This document shows positions 41,326 to 50,313 of a stretch of 64,000 bases of DNA, piece by piece. Both the position numbers and the translations under genes were made by a program. This DNA is from Bremerella volcania (lineage in GTDB: Bacteria > Planctomycetota > Planctomycetia > Pirellulales > Pirellulaceae): NCBI RefSeq assembly GCF_007748115.1, contig NZ_CP036289.1, positions 1,426,001 to 1,490,000 of the forward strand, read 5' to 3'. How positions within the stretch are numbered: the stretch's first letter is position 1; each line of letters starts with the position of its first letter. The notes below the pieces were generated by a model. The model was not told where the DNA came from. It was given only the letters and a program-made list of their open reading frames with translations, and searched no databases.

Positions 41326-41918
41326 GAACCTGCCAAAGGGTTCTTCCCGTCGCTCAATCGGCAGATGATCGCCGTATCATTCATTGAGCGAAGCAGGATC
41401 GAAATGCGGAACTGCTTCCCGCATACGGCCGATTCAAACTCGGGGCACTCTCGCATGAGTAAGTCGAAGACCGACTGTGCATGCTGGGTAATCTCGTCCG
41501 CCTCGCTATCGGTAAGCTCGGCATTGTAGGTGTACAGGCCACAGGCAATCTCGTTGACCGGCTGCATGCGAAACGCGGCCCCGTCCAGCATTAAGGTCGC
41601 TCCATCCAGAAAGTGCAGCATCGTTTGCCGATAGTCCTCCCCTCGCGTCTTGAGCATGCGCGAATCGAGGACGACAAACTCTTCCGGCCGCTTACCGGCC
41701 AGTCGCGGCACCAGGTAGTTGCCGCCGTAGGCGAACACGAGCATGGCGATCCCCACGCCGCCGGCCGCGTGCGCGACCATTTCAAACCAACTGAATATCA
41801 GCAGGGTTAGTCCCAAGTACCAGACTGGTCCATAGAGTCGGTAGAATAGAAGATACCACCAGGGAGATGGTGACGTCTCTTGTCGCGACTCGAGCGGCGA
41901 TTGATATGGGTTATTCAT
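41322..41918 (-). CDS. Hypothetical membrane-anchored protein
   Basis: A 198-aa protein beginning NNPYQSP, the N-terminal pattern of many small planctomycete membrane proteins, then two hydrophobic helices (about residues 22-42 and 50-70) and a soluble C-terminal domain of about 120 residues. No family is assigned. ATG is at 41916-41918. It diverges from the next gene with only 19 bases between start codons, so a shared promoter region is compact. Confidence 0.65.
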   Translation of the reverse strand: MNNPYQSPLESRQETSPSPWWYLLFYRLYGPVWYLGLTLLIFSWFEMVAHAAGGVGIAMLVFAYGGNYLVPRLAGKRPEEFVVLDSRMLKTRGEDYRQTMLHFLDGATLMLDGAAFRMQPVNEIACGLYTYNAELTDSEADEITQHAQSVFDLLMRECPEFESAVCGKQFRISILLRSMNDTAIICRLSDGKNPLAGS

Positions 41919-41937
41919 AGATCCGCTGAGAGTTATC

Positions 41938-42351
41938 GTGAACGAAGAACACACCGCAAACTCAAACCAACCGCCAGCAAGCCAACGGCGCTGGTTGCGT
42001 GTGCGATACGCGATCTATGCCGTGGTGATTTTGGCAATCGTGCTCGGGGTGATCGACTACCAAAGGTACCATGCCCAACTCGATCGGGCGATGGCGGTGG
42101 TCTATCAACTGGAAGGACGGGCTGGTTCCATTCTCGATTGGCCCTTCGGTCGAGAAATGGTCGTAACATTCGAACGTTCATTAACCAGTGAAGAACTCGA
42201 GCGGCTCGGCATCTTGAATTCTCTGCAAGGCCGTCACGTTATTTCGGTATGGTTTCGCTGCCAGATGACGCCGCAGCAACTCGCAGCCGCCCAGGCGGCA
42301 CTGCCTGATCTCAATGTTCGACAGGTCGACGATCAAAGTCCCGACGGGTGA
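41938..42351 (+). CDS. Hypothetical protein with one membrane helix
   Basis: A 137-aa protein with a single strong helix (about residues 22-42) and a soluble domain predicted outside. GTG start at 41938, 19 bases from the divergent start of the previous gene. No family recognised. Its 3' end overlaps the convergent cupin gene by 19 bases. Confidence 0.55.
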   Translation: MNEEHTANSNQPPASQRRWLRVRYAIYAVVILAIVLGVIDYQRYHAQLDRAMAVVYQLEGRAGSILDWPFGREMVVTFERSLTSEELERLGILNSLQGRHVISVWFRCQMTPQQLAAAQAALPDLNVRQVDDQSPDG

Positions 42352-42794
42352 TCGTGGTTTTCCAATTCGCGGGTCACTTTCTCCCCTTGGATGCCGGCGT
42401 AGAAGACGATGATCTCGGCGTCGGCCTTGCCGTTGTTCTCGCCCCAGTGCGGCTTCTCGACTACTTCAATCAGCGAGTCCCCCGCTTTGAGCTTCTTCAC
42501 CTGGCCGTTCTCCATGTGCACGTCAAGTTCCCCCTGAAGCAAAACGCCGGCGTTAATCACCGTGTGCAAGTGTAGGGGCGTCTTCGATCCGGCGGGAATG
42601 ACGATCCGCAGGATGGTGATCTCCGGTTGTCCTTCCGGGTACGCCGGTAGCGGCTTGCCATCCCAGGCATCGATCGACTTGGCCAGCACGGTTACTTTCA
42701 AAGGCCCGCCTGGATCGTGAGCCCAGGCCATGCTCAGCCCGCCAATGACCAACAGTCCGAGAGAAATCATCCAGGGGCGTGTGAACCAATTCAT
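42333..42794 (-). CDS. Exported cupin-domain protein
   Basis: A 153-aa protein with a signal peptide (about residues 1-25, ending MAWA) and one cupin barrel. The first cupin motif reads TPLHLHTVINAGVLLQGELDV (given in part: PLHLHTV and GVLLQGEL), with His ligands, and the second has DSLIEVVEKPHWGEN. The ATG is at 42792-42794; a TTG five codons earlier is in frame. Function unknown; such single-domain periplasmic cupins often bind a metal. Confidence 0.78.
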   Translation of the reverse strand: MNWFTRPWMISLGLLVIGGLSMAWAHDPGGPLKVTVLAKSIDAWDGKPLPAYPEGQPEITILRIVIPAGSKTPLHLHTVINAGVLLQGELDVHMENGQVKKLKAGDSLIEVVEKPHWGENNGKADAEIIVFYAGIQGEKVTRELENHDHPSGL

Positions 42795-43076
42795 CGGAAA
42801 CCTTTTCAAGTCCTGCGGCCAAGGGGATTGAAGTCGATCGCGGTACGCTGCGAGTGTAGCATTTTTTGGGTGACATGCCTGTTAAAAATATTCCCACCCA
42901 GCCATCTGCTTGCCTGGGAGAGCCGGTGGAAAAAGATATCACGATCTATTTCATGTGAAAACGTCCCATGAAACTTGCCGAATTGCCGACGTCAGGGCTC
43001 GACTTGGCCGATTTTGCTCGACTATGCTGAAGGGAGTTCGTCCGCACAACAATCCCACCCTTCGAGAATTCCCCCA

Positions 43077-44024
43077 ATGCTCATTTCACCGCGAAACGGC
43101 CTCCTTCTTGGGGCTGCTCTGTTGACGTTGGCCTTACTAACTCCTGGCATCGCCCAGGCTCAATCGCCTGACGCTGCCGAGGCCGATGCTGGCAAAAAGC
43201 TTCGCATCATCTGTTTTGGCGCCCATCCGGACGATGCCGAATACAAGAGCGGCGGTTGTGCGATCAAGTGGGCCAAGCAAGGGCACCACGTGAAGTTGGT
43301 TTCGGTCACCAATGGGGACATCGGCCACTGGCAGATGTCTGGTGGCGAATTGGCCCGGCGCCGCGCCGCCGAATCGGCCGAAGTTGCCAGGCGGATGGGA
43401 GTGGTGTCGGAAGTGCTCGACATTCACGATGGCGAACTGATGCCGACGCTGGAGAACCGCCGCAAGATCACGCGTCTCATTCGCGACTGGAAAGCGGACA
43501 TCGTCATCAGTCATCGTCCCTGGGACTATCATCCTGATCATCGCAACGTCGGGGTTCTCGTACAGGATGCGGCATTCATGGTGATGGTGCCGTACTTCTG
43601 TCCCGATACGCCGGCGTTGAAAGCCAACCCGGTGTTTCTTTACTCGAGCGATCGTTTTCAAAAGCCCTATCCCTTCCGCCCCGATGTCGCCGTCTCGCTG
43701 GACGATGTGTTCGAGAAAAAGGTCGGCGCCCTGATGGCGTTAGAATCGCAAATCTTTGAAGGGGGCGCGCTGGGCAGCCCCGAGTTCGTCGCCAGCGTTC
43801 CGCCTGCTTCTCAGCCGGAACTACGCCGCAAGTACCTTCACGATCGCTGGGTCAACCGCCAAGGTGGCGAAGCCAAACAGTACCGCGGCCTGTTGCAGCA
43901 GTGGTACGGAGAGGAACTCGGCAACAAGATTCAATACGCCGAGACCTTTGAAGTGTGCGAATACGGTCGCCAGCCAACCCCGGAAGAACTGCGCGAGTTA
44001 TTTCCGTTCTTTCCCGAGCGGTGA
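43077..44024 (+). CDS. Exported PIG-L family deacetylase
   Basis: A 315-aa protein with a signal peptide (about residues 1-26, ending IAQA) and a PIG-L/LmbE zinc deacetylase domain: GAHPDDAEYKSGG supplies His-Asp-Asp and YHPDHRNVG the third His. The family removes N-acetyl groups from GlcNAc derivatives; planctomycetes have many exported members probably acting on polysaccharides. ATG at 43077 matches the signal peptide; the frame is open to 42975 without supporting features. Its end overlaps the convergent hydrolase gene by 27 bases. Confidence 0.88.
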   Translation: MLISPRNGLLLGAALLTLALLTPGIAQAQSPDAAEADAGKKLRIICFGAHPDDAEYKSGGCAIKWAKQGHHVKLVSVTNGDIGHWQMSGGELARRRAAESAEVARRMGVVSEVLDIHDGELMPTLENRRKITRLIRDWKADIVISHRPWDYHPDHRNVGVLVQDAAFMVMVPYFCPDTPALKANPVFLYSSDRFQKPYPFRPDVAVSLDDVFEKKVGALMALESQIFEGGALGSPEFVASVPPASQPELRRKYLHDRWVNRQGGEAKQYRGLLQQWYGEELGNKIQYAETFEVCEYGRQPTPEELRELFPFFPER

Positions 44025-44939
44025 GTGATTCGCCGCTTCATTCATCCAACCCCAGGCATCCGCGCGGTAGTGACTTGGCACCAGCGGCCAGCGGTCGTTG
44101 TGCGCGTGCTTGGCATACTGGTTGGGGAACTCTCCAAAGATCATGCGGGTATCGATCGGCAGGAAGGTGAACGCATGCTGGTCGCCTAAGACCGATTGAA
44201 TGAACGCTCGCGTAGGTTCGATGTTGCCGTTCTCGCACACCAGATAGGGGCGGCCAGCCACGCGTTTGAGCCGTTGGCTTGCCTTTTCGCGGTAAGCTTC
44301 CAGTGGGCTTCCCCATTCGGTCCCGCGCCACGAGCGGACGCCGTCGAAGTGATCGTGCGTGATGAAGGCCGTCCAAAGCTTCGCCACTTCGTCGTCGTGT
44401 AGGCCCAGGAAGTTCACGCCGATTGCCCCGCGCGAGAAGCCGCACAAGAACACGGCATCGGGATTGGCGTGAAACTGCTCGATGATCCGCGGCACGTTCG
44501 TCTTCGCGTAGGCAACCGTCGCATCGACGTCCCCCCACCAGGTAATTGCGTTTGACTTGCCATCGGCAGAAATCATCGGAAGCACGACCCAAATGAACTG
44601 GCCGCCTGAAAGCCCATAGCCGAGCCCGGCGTCTTCAACCTTGCCGGTTGATCCAGCAGCCGGGTAATAGTTGCCGGTATATTCGAAAATGATGGGCAAC
44701 CGTTCTCCCTCGGCCGACCAGTGCTTGGGCAAGAAGACCATATGATGTACGTCGGTGCCAACGTACTCTTTCGCTTGCTGACGGGTGCAAACGCCCGCGG
44801 AAGGCGGAGCTTGCACGACTTCCGGAAGGGCCAGCGCTTGCGTCGATTCCACGTCAAGTTCAACCGCCGTCGCTATCGCCGCAAAGCAGAACAGGCAGCA
44901 ACATGCGGCGGTAATCGACGGCAACGCAATTCGTTTCAT
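43998..44939 (-). CDS. Exported alpha/beta-hydrolase-fold protein
   Basis: A 313-aa protein with a signal peptide (about residues 1-26) and an alpha/beta-hydrolase-like fold. The nucleophile elbow is probably GFSRGAIG (FLCGFSRG), and a late His in the KHAHNDRWP segment could complete a triad. It resembles poly(3-hydroxybutyrate)-depolymerase/feruloyl-esterase-type proteins common in planctomycetes, but the substrate is unknown. ATG is at 44937-44939; GTG at 44945 would add two residues. Confidence 0.75.
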   Translation of the reverse strand: MKRIALPSITAACCCLFCFAAIATAVELDVESTQALALPEVVQAPPSAGVCTRQQAKEYVGTDVHHMVFLPKHWSAEGERLPIIFEYTGNYYPAAGSTGKVEDAGLGYGLSGGQFIWVVLPMISADGKSNAITWWGDVDATVAYAKTNVPRIIEQFHANPDAVFLCGFSRGAIGVNFLGLHDDEVAKLWTAFITHDHFDGVRSWRGTEWGSPLEAYREKASQRLKRVAGRPYLVCENGNIEPTRAFIQSVLGDQHAFTFLPIDTRMIFGEFPNQYAKHAHNDRWPLVPSHYRADAWGWMNEAANHSPLGKERK

Positions 44940-44952
44940 GGTCACCCCACGG

Positions 44953-45384
44953 CTACTCAGCGTGCTCTTTCCAATCGGCCAGACGCTGGTCGAGGACCGG
45001 TTTCAATTGGTCGTAGTTGGCCCAGCTATCTTCGATCTCGTAGATGCTGTCGACGTCCTCGGTGAAAAGTTCTTCGTAGTCCTCGATGTATTCGCCCCCT
45101 TCCATGTCGAAGTAGTCTTCAGTGAACTCCTGCCCGGTCTCACCGAGTTCTTCGTCGGTAAACTTCCCATCGCAGGCCGCCATGAAGAATTCGCCGGGCG
45201 CGATCGCGCGAGCGTTCAGCTTTTCCACGAGTTCCGCCCAGTCCTCCTGAAACTGGGAACTGGCTAAGCCGGAAAGTACTGCCCAAGCCACATACATGCC
45301 AATATGCGTTCCGCCCGCCGCGTCGGGTAGGTCTTTGGGGAAGTTGTCCGAACCATAATGCCACGAGGCGTCGTCGTACTTCAT
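44953..45384 (-). CDS. DUF7832-like small acidic protein
   Basis: A 143-aa cytosolic acidic protein. The start MKYDDASWHYGSDNFPKD and THIGMYVAWAVLSGL resemble a family I know as DUF7832, which is often found among immunity or accessory genes. No catalytic residues can be named. ATG is at 45382-45384. The function is unknown; the context (an Imm11-like gene next door) makes a toxin-immunity role possible, though not shown. Confidence 0.6.
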   Translation of the reverse strand: MKYDDASWHYGSDNFPKDLPDAAGGTHIGMYVAWAVLSGLASSQFQEDWAELVEKLNARAIAPGEFFMAACDGKFTDEELGETGQEFTEDYFDMEGGEYIEDYEELFTEDVDSIYEIEDSWANYDQLKPVLDQRLADWKEHAE

Positions 45385-45551
45385 GTTTGCATTCTCTGGG
45401 GAAGGTTGTTAACCTCGCATCGCCGCAGGCGACCATGCGGGATAGGACGTGTTGGCGTCAGGGAATGTTTTACCTACTCCGGCGATCCGGTACCAGCAAT
45501 TTCTTTCGGCCCCGACGGCAGGACATGCGGGGCAGTCGTAAAGGGGGCGGA

Positions 45552-46097
45552 ATGCTTTACAAACTCGAGGACGACGTCGACACGTACTACGGATTCTTTT
45601 GGGAAGACAAGTCCCATTACATGGCTTACATTTCGTCCGATCCGCTGGGCGCCAGTTGGAAGCCGCCGACCATCCATTCGCCAGGTTTACCGAGAAAGAT
45701 TCTGAAGCTAGGTCCCCCCGACTTCGCTAATGTGAGTCCTGGCATGTACTTGATGAAGCCGCATGTTTACGAAGCATTGCGGCCACTTATTGAAGATGCC
45801 GGAGAACTCTTCCAGGCCGAGACCAGTCGAGGACCCTACCTGCTGTTTCATGTCACCAGCGAAATCGATTGCCTTGATCGAGGTCAATCGAAGGTCTCCT
45901 ACTCGGACGACGAGCAAACCCAAGTCAGGTCCGTAAGCCGGTACAAGTTTCGGGAAGATGCGATTCAAGGAAGCCACCTCTTTCGGATCCCTGAAACGTA
46001 CAAGCTTGAGTCGTTTGTGTCTCAGCAAGTGAAAGATGTTGCCCAGGCAGAAGGCTTTACTGGCTTCTTCTTTGAAAAGCTACGTTTCGCGGACTAG
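45552..46097 (+). CDS. Imm11-like immunity protein
   Basis: A 181-aa protein matching the general pattern of the Imm11/DUF1629 family: an aromatic-rich start, a mid segment PYLLFHVTSEIDCLDRGQSK, and a C-terminal FRIPETYKLE ... FTGFFFEKL. Imm11 proteins are predicted immunity partners of polymorphic and type VI secretion toxins. ATG at 45552 is preceded by AAGGGGGCGG, which serves as a ribosome-binding site; an earlier in-frame start at 45387 is less convincing. No toxin gene is adjacent, so it may be an orphan. Confidence 0.55.
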   Translation: MLYKLEDDVDTYYGFFWEDKSHYMAYISSDPLGASWKPPTIHSPGLPRKILKLGPPDFANVSPGMYLMKPHVYEALRPLIEDAGELFQAETSRGPYLLFHVTSEIDCLDRGQSKVSYSDDEQTQVRSVSRYKFREDAIQGSHLFRIPETYKLESFVSQQVKDVAQAEGFTGFFFEKLRFAD

Positions 46098-46426
46098 AGC
46101 AGCGGTGCGCGATGATCGAATGATCTGACTGGCGACGCTCCGTCTTGCCTGCTTCTGGGTAAGAAAAAACCGGAAGAATCTACGGAATTTCTCTCGTTGA
46201 ATCCCTCTGTATGGTGGTATTGCGGTAAGTCGCACCGTAAAACGGCTTTTGTAGAGGGTCCTTTCCCTTTAAAAGCCGACCATTCTTGTATATTATTCAC
46301 TGCTCGCCGAGATGATAGCACGGCCACCTTGAGGGCAGGTGCGATTCCGACCGCGAGCTGACTGGGGCAAGTTTTACCTACCTCTGCATCCATAACCTAT
46401 CCTTCCCCGAATCGAGGAGGTCGCAC
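46098..46426. other. Intergenic leader region of the glucanase-like gene
   Basis: A 329-base spacer, AT-richer than its flanks. A hairpin with an 8-base outer stem (46243-46250 with 46271-46278, plus an AGGG/CCCT inner stem) is followed by TATATTATT at about 46289-46297, a possible -10 region. No gene is evident. A good ribosome-binding site, GAGGAGG, lies at 46413-46419 before the GTG at 46427. Confidence 0.4.
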
Positions 46427-47779
46427 GTGAAGCGTCGTACTTTCCTCGCGGCCGGCCTCTCGCTTCCCCTGGTGATGAGTGGAGTGCTGCCGCGCAGGGT
46501 ACATTCCGAAACCATCTCCGATTCGCCCACTTACGATCTGCGGGGGGAAGCACTCGTCCGTGATATGCAGCGGCGCTGCTACCGGTACTTCCTGGAGGCG
46601 GTCGATCCCAAGACTCAACTGGTTGCCGACCGAGCGGCAGCCGATGGAAGCAATTACAGTCGCCACGCCAGTAGTGCGGCTTGCGGCTTCGGCCTGGCCT
46701 CGCATGCGATCGCTGCCCAGTACGGTTGGGCTCCCCGTGAAGAGATCCAAGGCCGCGTGCGAACGATGCTCCGTTCGCTCAGTGGTATCGTCGCGCACGA
46801 AAAGGGATTCGTCTATCACTTCTTCGACATCAAAACCGGCAAACGGGCACTTCGCTCGGAGGCCTCTTCGGTCGATACGGCCTTGATGCTCGCCGGAGCG
46901 ATGTCCGCTACGGTCGCTTTCGAGGATGACTCCGAAATCGGACGGCTTACGGATCAGCTTTACAACCGAGTCGAATGGTCGTGGCTGCTCGGTGAGAACG
47001 GCTGTTTGCACATGGGCTACCTGCCTGAGATCGGCATCTTGCCGCATCAGTGGGATCAGTTCAGCGAGCATCTGATTCTGTCGCTGTTGGCAATCGGCGC
47101 GCCGTCGCACCCGATTCCGCCGTCGAGCTGGGATGCCTGGCGACGCGAGCCGGTGCTCAGTTTCAACGGGCAAGAGTTCCTCAGCTATCCGCCGCTGTTC
47201 GTGCATCAGTACCCGCTGGCGTTCTTCGATTTTCAGAACTACCGCGCACCGAGCGGTCGTAGCTTCTATCGCAACGCCCAGATCGCTCACCACGCGCACA
47301 TCGACTTCCTGACCAGGCTCGGACAGAAGTATCCCGAGCAGATGGGGCACTACGGCGCCGACTTGTGGGGCATCACCAGCAGCGACAGCCAGTTCGGCTA
47401 CCGCGACTGGGGCGGGCCTTACAAGAACGACCGCGTCGAGCCTGATCGAGAGATCGACGGAACGATCGTCCCCAGTGCCGCCGCCGGCGCGCTGGCCGTG
47501 ATGCCACAGGAAGCGCTGCGCACGCTCGAGTTCCAAAAGGCACACTTCGGCGAGAAGATCTACGGCCACTACGGCTTCGTCAACGCATTCAATCCGGCCA
47601 ACGGCTGGGTCAACCCCGACGTCATCGGCATCGACACCGGTATCTCGCTAATGATGGCCGAAAACATGCTGACTGGCGGCCTGTGGAATCTCTTCATGCA
47701 GCACCCAGCCGCTCAGCGCGGCTTGAAGCTGGCGGGCTTTACACCGACAGGGACGACGGTTTTGACGAGTAGTCCCTGA
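46427..47779 (+). CDS. Tat-exported glucoamylase-like/GH144-type hydrolase
   Basis: A 450-aa protein with a twin-arginine signal (KRRTFLAAGLSLPLVMSG). The mature part matches the glycoamylase-like (PF10091) family that includes GH144 endo-beta-1,2-glucanases: VDTALMLAGAM, a YHPEQWDQYSE-like LPHQWDQFSEHLIL, GADLWGITSSDSQFGY and GIDTGISLMMAEN. It should be an alpha/alpha-barrel acting on a beta-glucan or related polysaccharide outside the cytoplasm. GTG start behind GAGGAGG. Confidence 0.82.
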   Translation: MKRRTFLAAGLSLPLVMSGVLPRRVHSETISDSPTYDLRGEALVRDMQRRCYRYFLEAVDPKTQLVADRAAADGSNYSRHASSAACGFGLASHAIAAQYGWAPREEIQGRVRTMLRSLSGIVAHEKGFVYHFFDIKTGKRALRSEASSVDTALMLAGAMSATVAFEDDSEIGRLTDQLYNRVEWSWLLGENGCLHMGYLPEIGILPHQWDQFSEHLILSLLAIGAPSHPIPPSSWDAWRREPVLSFNGQEFLSYPPLFVHQYPLAFFDFQNYRAPSGRSFYRNAQIAHHAHIDFLTRLGQKYPEQMGHYGADLWGITSSDSQFGYRDWGGPYKNDRVEPDREIDGTIVPSAAAGALAVMPQEALRTLEFQKAHFGEKIYGHYGFVNAFNPANGWVNPDVIGIDTGISLMMAENMLTGGLWNLFMQHPAAQRGLKLAGFTPTGTTVLTSSP

Positions 47780-47819
47780 CTCGAAGGGCAGGGCAACGAA
47801 GGCCCTGTCTGAGCTACGA

Positions 47820-48329
47820 TCAGGAAAGGCTCTTGGTAACCGAGGGACGATCGAACATCAATTGAAACGTGTATCGATCTCTGTCCTGCTGCTTGTAAAT
47901 CGTCATCGCAAACGTATCTTCCTGGATCAATCCTCCAAAGCTCCAGGGAGGTGACTTCCTGGGAGTCTTGGACTTGGCAAGCGTCTCGATGAGTTCCTCG
48001 AATTCCGCTTTTTGCGAGGGACGAATGAATCCGCCATGTGCTTTGAGGAGTTCGAGCGTTTCGTTTTGGACTTTGGAAAGGTCTTCGCGCGTTAGTGCGT
48101 AAAGGTGAGGATTGACGCGAACGAATAGCAGGATGCGTTGCTCAAACGAGAGGGTTAGGAGTCCGGCGTTGTCAAATCGAACGACTCCTTCGGTGAGAAG
48201 ATAGTGGACGTTCACCGGCCCGGTAATCGCCCCGCTTTGTTTTGGGCGATTCGGGTCTAGTTTCAGAGGTTCGGAGGCACGATTGGCGACCTCTTGAATG
48301 CTCATACCTGGGCTGCAGAATACTTCCAT
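47820..48329 (-). CDS. Hypothetical protein, last gene of PAAR cassette
   Basis: A 169-aa protein without a recognised family. It is the most distal gene of a minus-strand series that starts with the PAAR gene, and lies 30 bases after the DUF2515-like gene, which suggests it belongs to the same unit. Its position after the candidate effector is where an immunity or accessory protein would be expected. ATG is at 48327-48329; an internal ATG eight codons later is possible. Confidence 0.6.
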   Translation of the reverse strand: MEVFCSPGMSIQEVANRASEPLKLDPNRPKQSGAITGPVNVHYLLTEGVVRFDNAGLLTLSFEQRILLFVRVNPHLYALTREDLSKVQNETLELLKAHGGFIRPSQKAEFEELIETLAKSKTPRKSPPWSFGGLIQEDTFAMTIYKQQDRDRYTFQLMFDRPSVTKSLS

Positions 48330-48359
48330 GGCGATGCTTTGCGAATGTTGGACGGCGAG

Positions 48360-49295
48360 CTAGTTGACTTCAGGGTAGTTCGGCAGATCGTTCTTTCCAA
48401 AGTTTTCGCCGATCGTGGAAATGCTTTCTTGCATTTTCTCTGGATGCTCGTTCATAAGTTTGTGATAGTATTCAAGCGTCGGAACGGCCACATCGTTAAA
48501 TCGAGAATCTCGGTCCGTAAACTTAGAAGGTGGAGCTTTATAGTAGAACTCATTCTTGGCAACGCAACTCGGATCGAATGAGGCTTGCTCTTCTTGGCCC
48601 AGTCCGATTAATTGAGCTCTCTTATTGAGTGTTTGTGCGGCTTCAAAGCCTTCTTTTGCCTCTTGGTTTTCCTCTTTCTCGAATGCCTGTTGGAGCACGA
48701 TGTTCTGTTCGTAATCGGCATGATCATACATGGCGTCGAATTTAAGAGCTTCCTTCTTTACGGGATCCGTTTCCTTTTCTGCTTGATCGTATTTTGCAAA
48801 TCCTCGTGCCAGTGTTTTGTCGAGCTTGCCATTCTTCGCTAACAACTGAACGCAGCAGGGGCTCTTTTCATACAGGTCATAGGTAGGATAAATGTCTTCG
48901 AAAATGGCCTTATTTCCCACCATCAAAAGTTGCTTGCTATCGTCTGACTTATTCGATGTGTCAACCAGCTTTTCGCCAAGCCAAGTCAATGCTTTATCAG
49001 CCCAGGAATAGCCCGAGTTAACAGAGTTCTTTTTGAGATGGTCAGCATACCTCATGTTGCATCCCATCTGCTTCGATACGAACACCGCTGCGCCCATCCA
49101 GTGGAACTTGCCGTTGCTGCGTTGATACGCATCGGCGTAGGTCTTGGTGATTCGTCGATTTACTTCGCTGGCATCGTTCAATTCTTGCCCGTTTTCCGAC
49201 AAGACCTGCTTGGCGGATTCCTTCGCTTCTTCGTACTTCTTCTCGCACTCTTCCAGGTTGCAATCCGTGCAGTTTTCCGCGACGCCACCAGTCAT
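48360..49295 (-). CDS. DUF2515-like protein, candidate effector or effector partner
   Basis: A 311-aa protein. The stretch RITKTYADAYQR followed by GKFHWMGAAVFVSKQMGCNM resembles the core of DUF2515 (Bacillus YppC-like) proteins. Members occur near PAAR genes in type VI secretion clusters, so a secreted-effector role is plausible but not proven. It has two N-terminal Cys (NCTDCNLEEC) and no signal peptide. Codon use is more AT-rich than in the core genes of the window. ATG at 49293-49295. Confidence 0.6.
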   Translation of the reverse strand: MTGGVAENCTDCNLEECEKKYEEAKESAKQVLSENGQELNDASEVNRRITKTYADAYQRSNGKFHWMGAAVFVSKQMGCNMRYADHLKKNSVNSGYSWADKALTWLGEKLVDTSNKSDDSKQLLMVGNKAIFEDIYPTYDLYEKSPCCVQLLAKNGKLDKTLARGFAKYDQAEKETDPVKKEALKFDAMYDHADYEQNIVLQQAFEKEENQEAKEGFEAAQTLNKRAQLIGLGQEEQASFDPSCVAKNEFYYKAPPSKFTDRDSRFNDVAVPTLEYYHKLMNEHPEKMQESISTIGENFGKNDLPNYPEVN

Positions 49296-49324
49296 TTCGA
49301 TCGATTCCTGAACAGCAAGAAGGG

Positions 49325-49624
49325 TTAGTAGCCAAGTCGATCGGCAACTTCCGGATAGAGGGGGACGAGTTCTCGCAGCTTCTCCAGGTCCGATAAGAGA
49401 TTGCTCTTCAATAGCTCATGGTCCACTTCGCCACGAGCCGGATAGCCGATGCCGGTTTCTTCGACAATCGCAACGATCAGGCGAATCAGCTTCAGGTCAA
49501 CGAGTTGATACGTGTGGACGATCATTTCCACGCGAGCACGAACCTCTTGATCGGAATTTCGCAGCAGCTCTTCGCGCTGTGACGCGTAAAGATGTTGGAT
49601 CGTGTTTTTGCTGATGCGTAGCAT
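49325..49624 (-). CDS. Small protein of the PAAR cassette
   Basis: A 99-aa helical protein with no family I recognise. It lies 26 bases after the DUF4123 gene and 29 bases before the DUF2515-like gene, so it is likely co-transcribed. It could be an adaptor. ATG is at 49622-49624, followed by a short polar helix and a leucine-rich segment. Confidence 0.55.
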   Translation of the reverse strand: MLRISKNTIQHLYASQREELLRNSDQEVRARVEMIVHTYQLVDLKLIRLIVAIVEETGIGYPARGEVDHELLKSNLLSDLEKLRELVPLYPEVADRLGY

Positions 49625-49650
49625 AGGTGTCGCCAGAATCTCTTATGGGA

Positions 49651-50313
49651 TTAATCGGGAAGATTGGGATAGGCTCGGCGCGATGGAGTCGCAGGTGACC
49701 GAGTTTGAAAATGTGGACTTGGCAATGAGCCGTGCGGATGGCTCGGCGCGGCTAGTTCGTAATAGCGAGTGGATTGATGAACGCTTCGCGGGACATGCAG
49801 GATGCGTGACGTTCCCGCAAGCTCGCACAAGACGCAGTGGCAATCGCCAAAGAACTGCTTTCGCTCGACGTGGGTACAGCCTTGTAGAAACGGCCAAACC
49901 ACGCGCGGATCATAAAACCGAAAGAAATACTCCTGCCCGCTTTCATCCTCTGCCAGGAAGATGCTTCGCGCGTGTTTCCGCATGGCCGTTTCGTCGGCGC
50001 TGGAGATCAAGAAGATGCCCAGGTTCTTTCCCCAACGCTGGCTCCACTGTTCGACGAATTCGGTCGACGCGTCAAACTGGATCAGGTACGGGGCGACCAT
50101 CATCATCGCGTCGGCTGCCCGGCCTTCGAAGAGCATCTGGGGGTTCAGCTTGAACTTCTGCCGGCAAAGCACGACGAATTCCCAGTCTTGGGCCGCATCG
50201 ACGATGGCATAGGTGTGCAGGTTCTCGTTGCCTCGCTCCGGCTGGGCGGCGAACTGAAGCATTTGACGCAGCAGCTGAGGGTCGACCGAATCGCTCACTA
50301 CATTTGCCCGCAT
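49651..50313 (-). CDS. DUF4123 protein (type VI effector chaperone-like)
   Basis: A 220-aa protein matching DUF4123: YAIVDAAQDWEF near the N-terminus and YFFRFYDPRVVWPFL in the second half. DUF4123 (Tap-1/TEC) proteins load specific effectors onto VgrG or PAAR. The ATG at 50311-50313 overlaps the end of the PAAR gene by 16 bases; GTG at 50296-50298, overlapping its TAG by one base, is an alternative. The last 45 residues look Pro/Ser/Arg-rich and unlike the family, so the C-terminus may be degenerate. Confidence 0.72.
   Translation of the reverse strand: MRANVVSDSVDPQLLRQMLQFAAQPERGNENLHTYAIVDAAQDWEFVVLCRQKFKLNPQMLFEGRAADAMMMVAPYLIQFDASTEFVEQWSQRWGKNLGIFLISSADETAMRKHARSIFLAEDESGQEYFFRFYDPRVVWPFLQGCTHVERKQFFGDCHCVLCELAGTSRILHVPRSVHQSTRYYELAAPSHPHGSLPSPHFQTRSPATPSRRAYPNLPD

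Noticed and set aside
40018-42890. Shared 11-mer GTGACATGCCT near 40019 and 42870
   Set aside because: An 11-base match is expected by chance many times in 64 kb and the flanks are not similar.
46320-46370. Possible cobalamin-type riboswitch (GCCACC and GATTCCGACCGCGAGCTG)
   Set aside because: Only a weak resemblance to conserved boxes; the order and the core helices do not fit.
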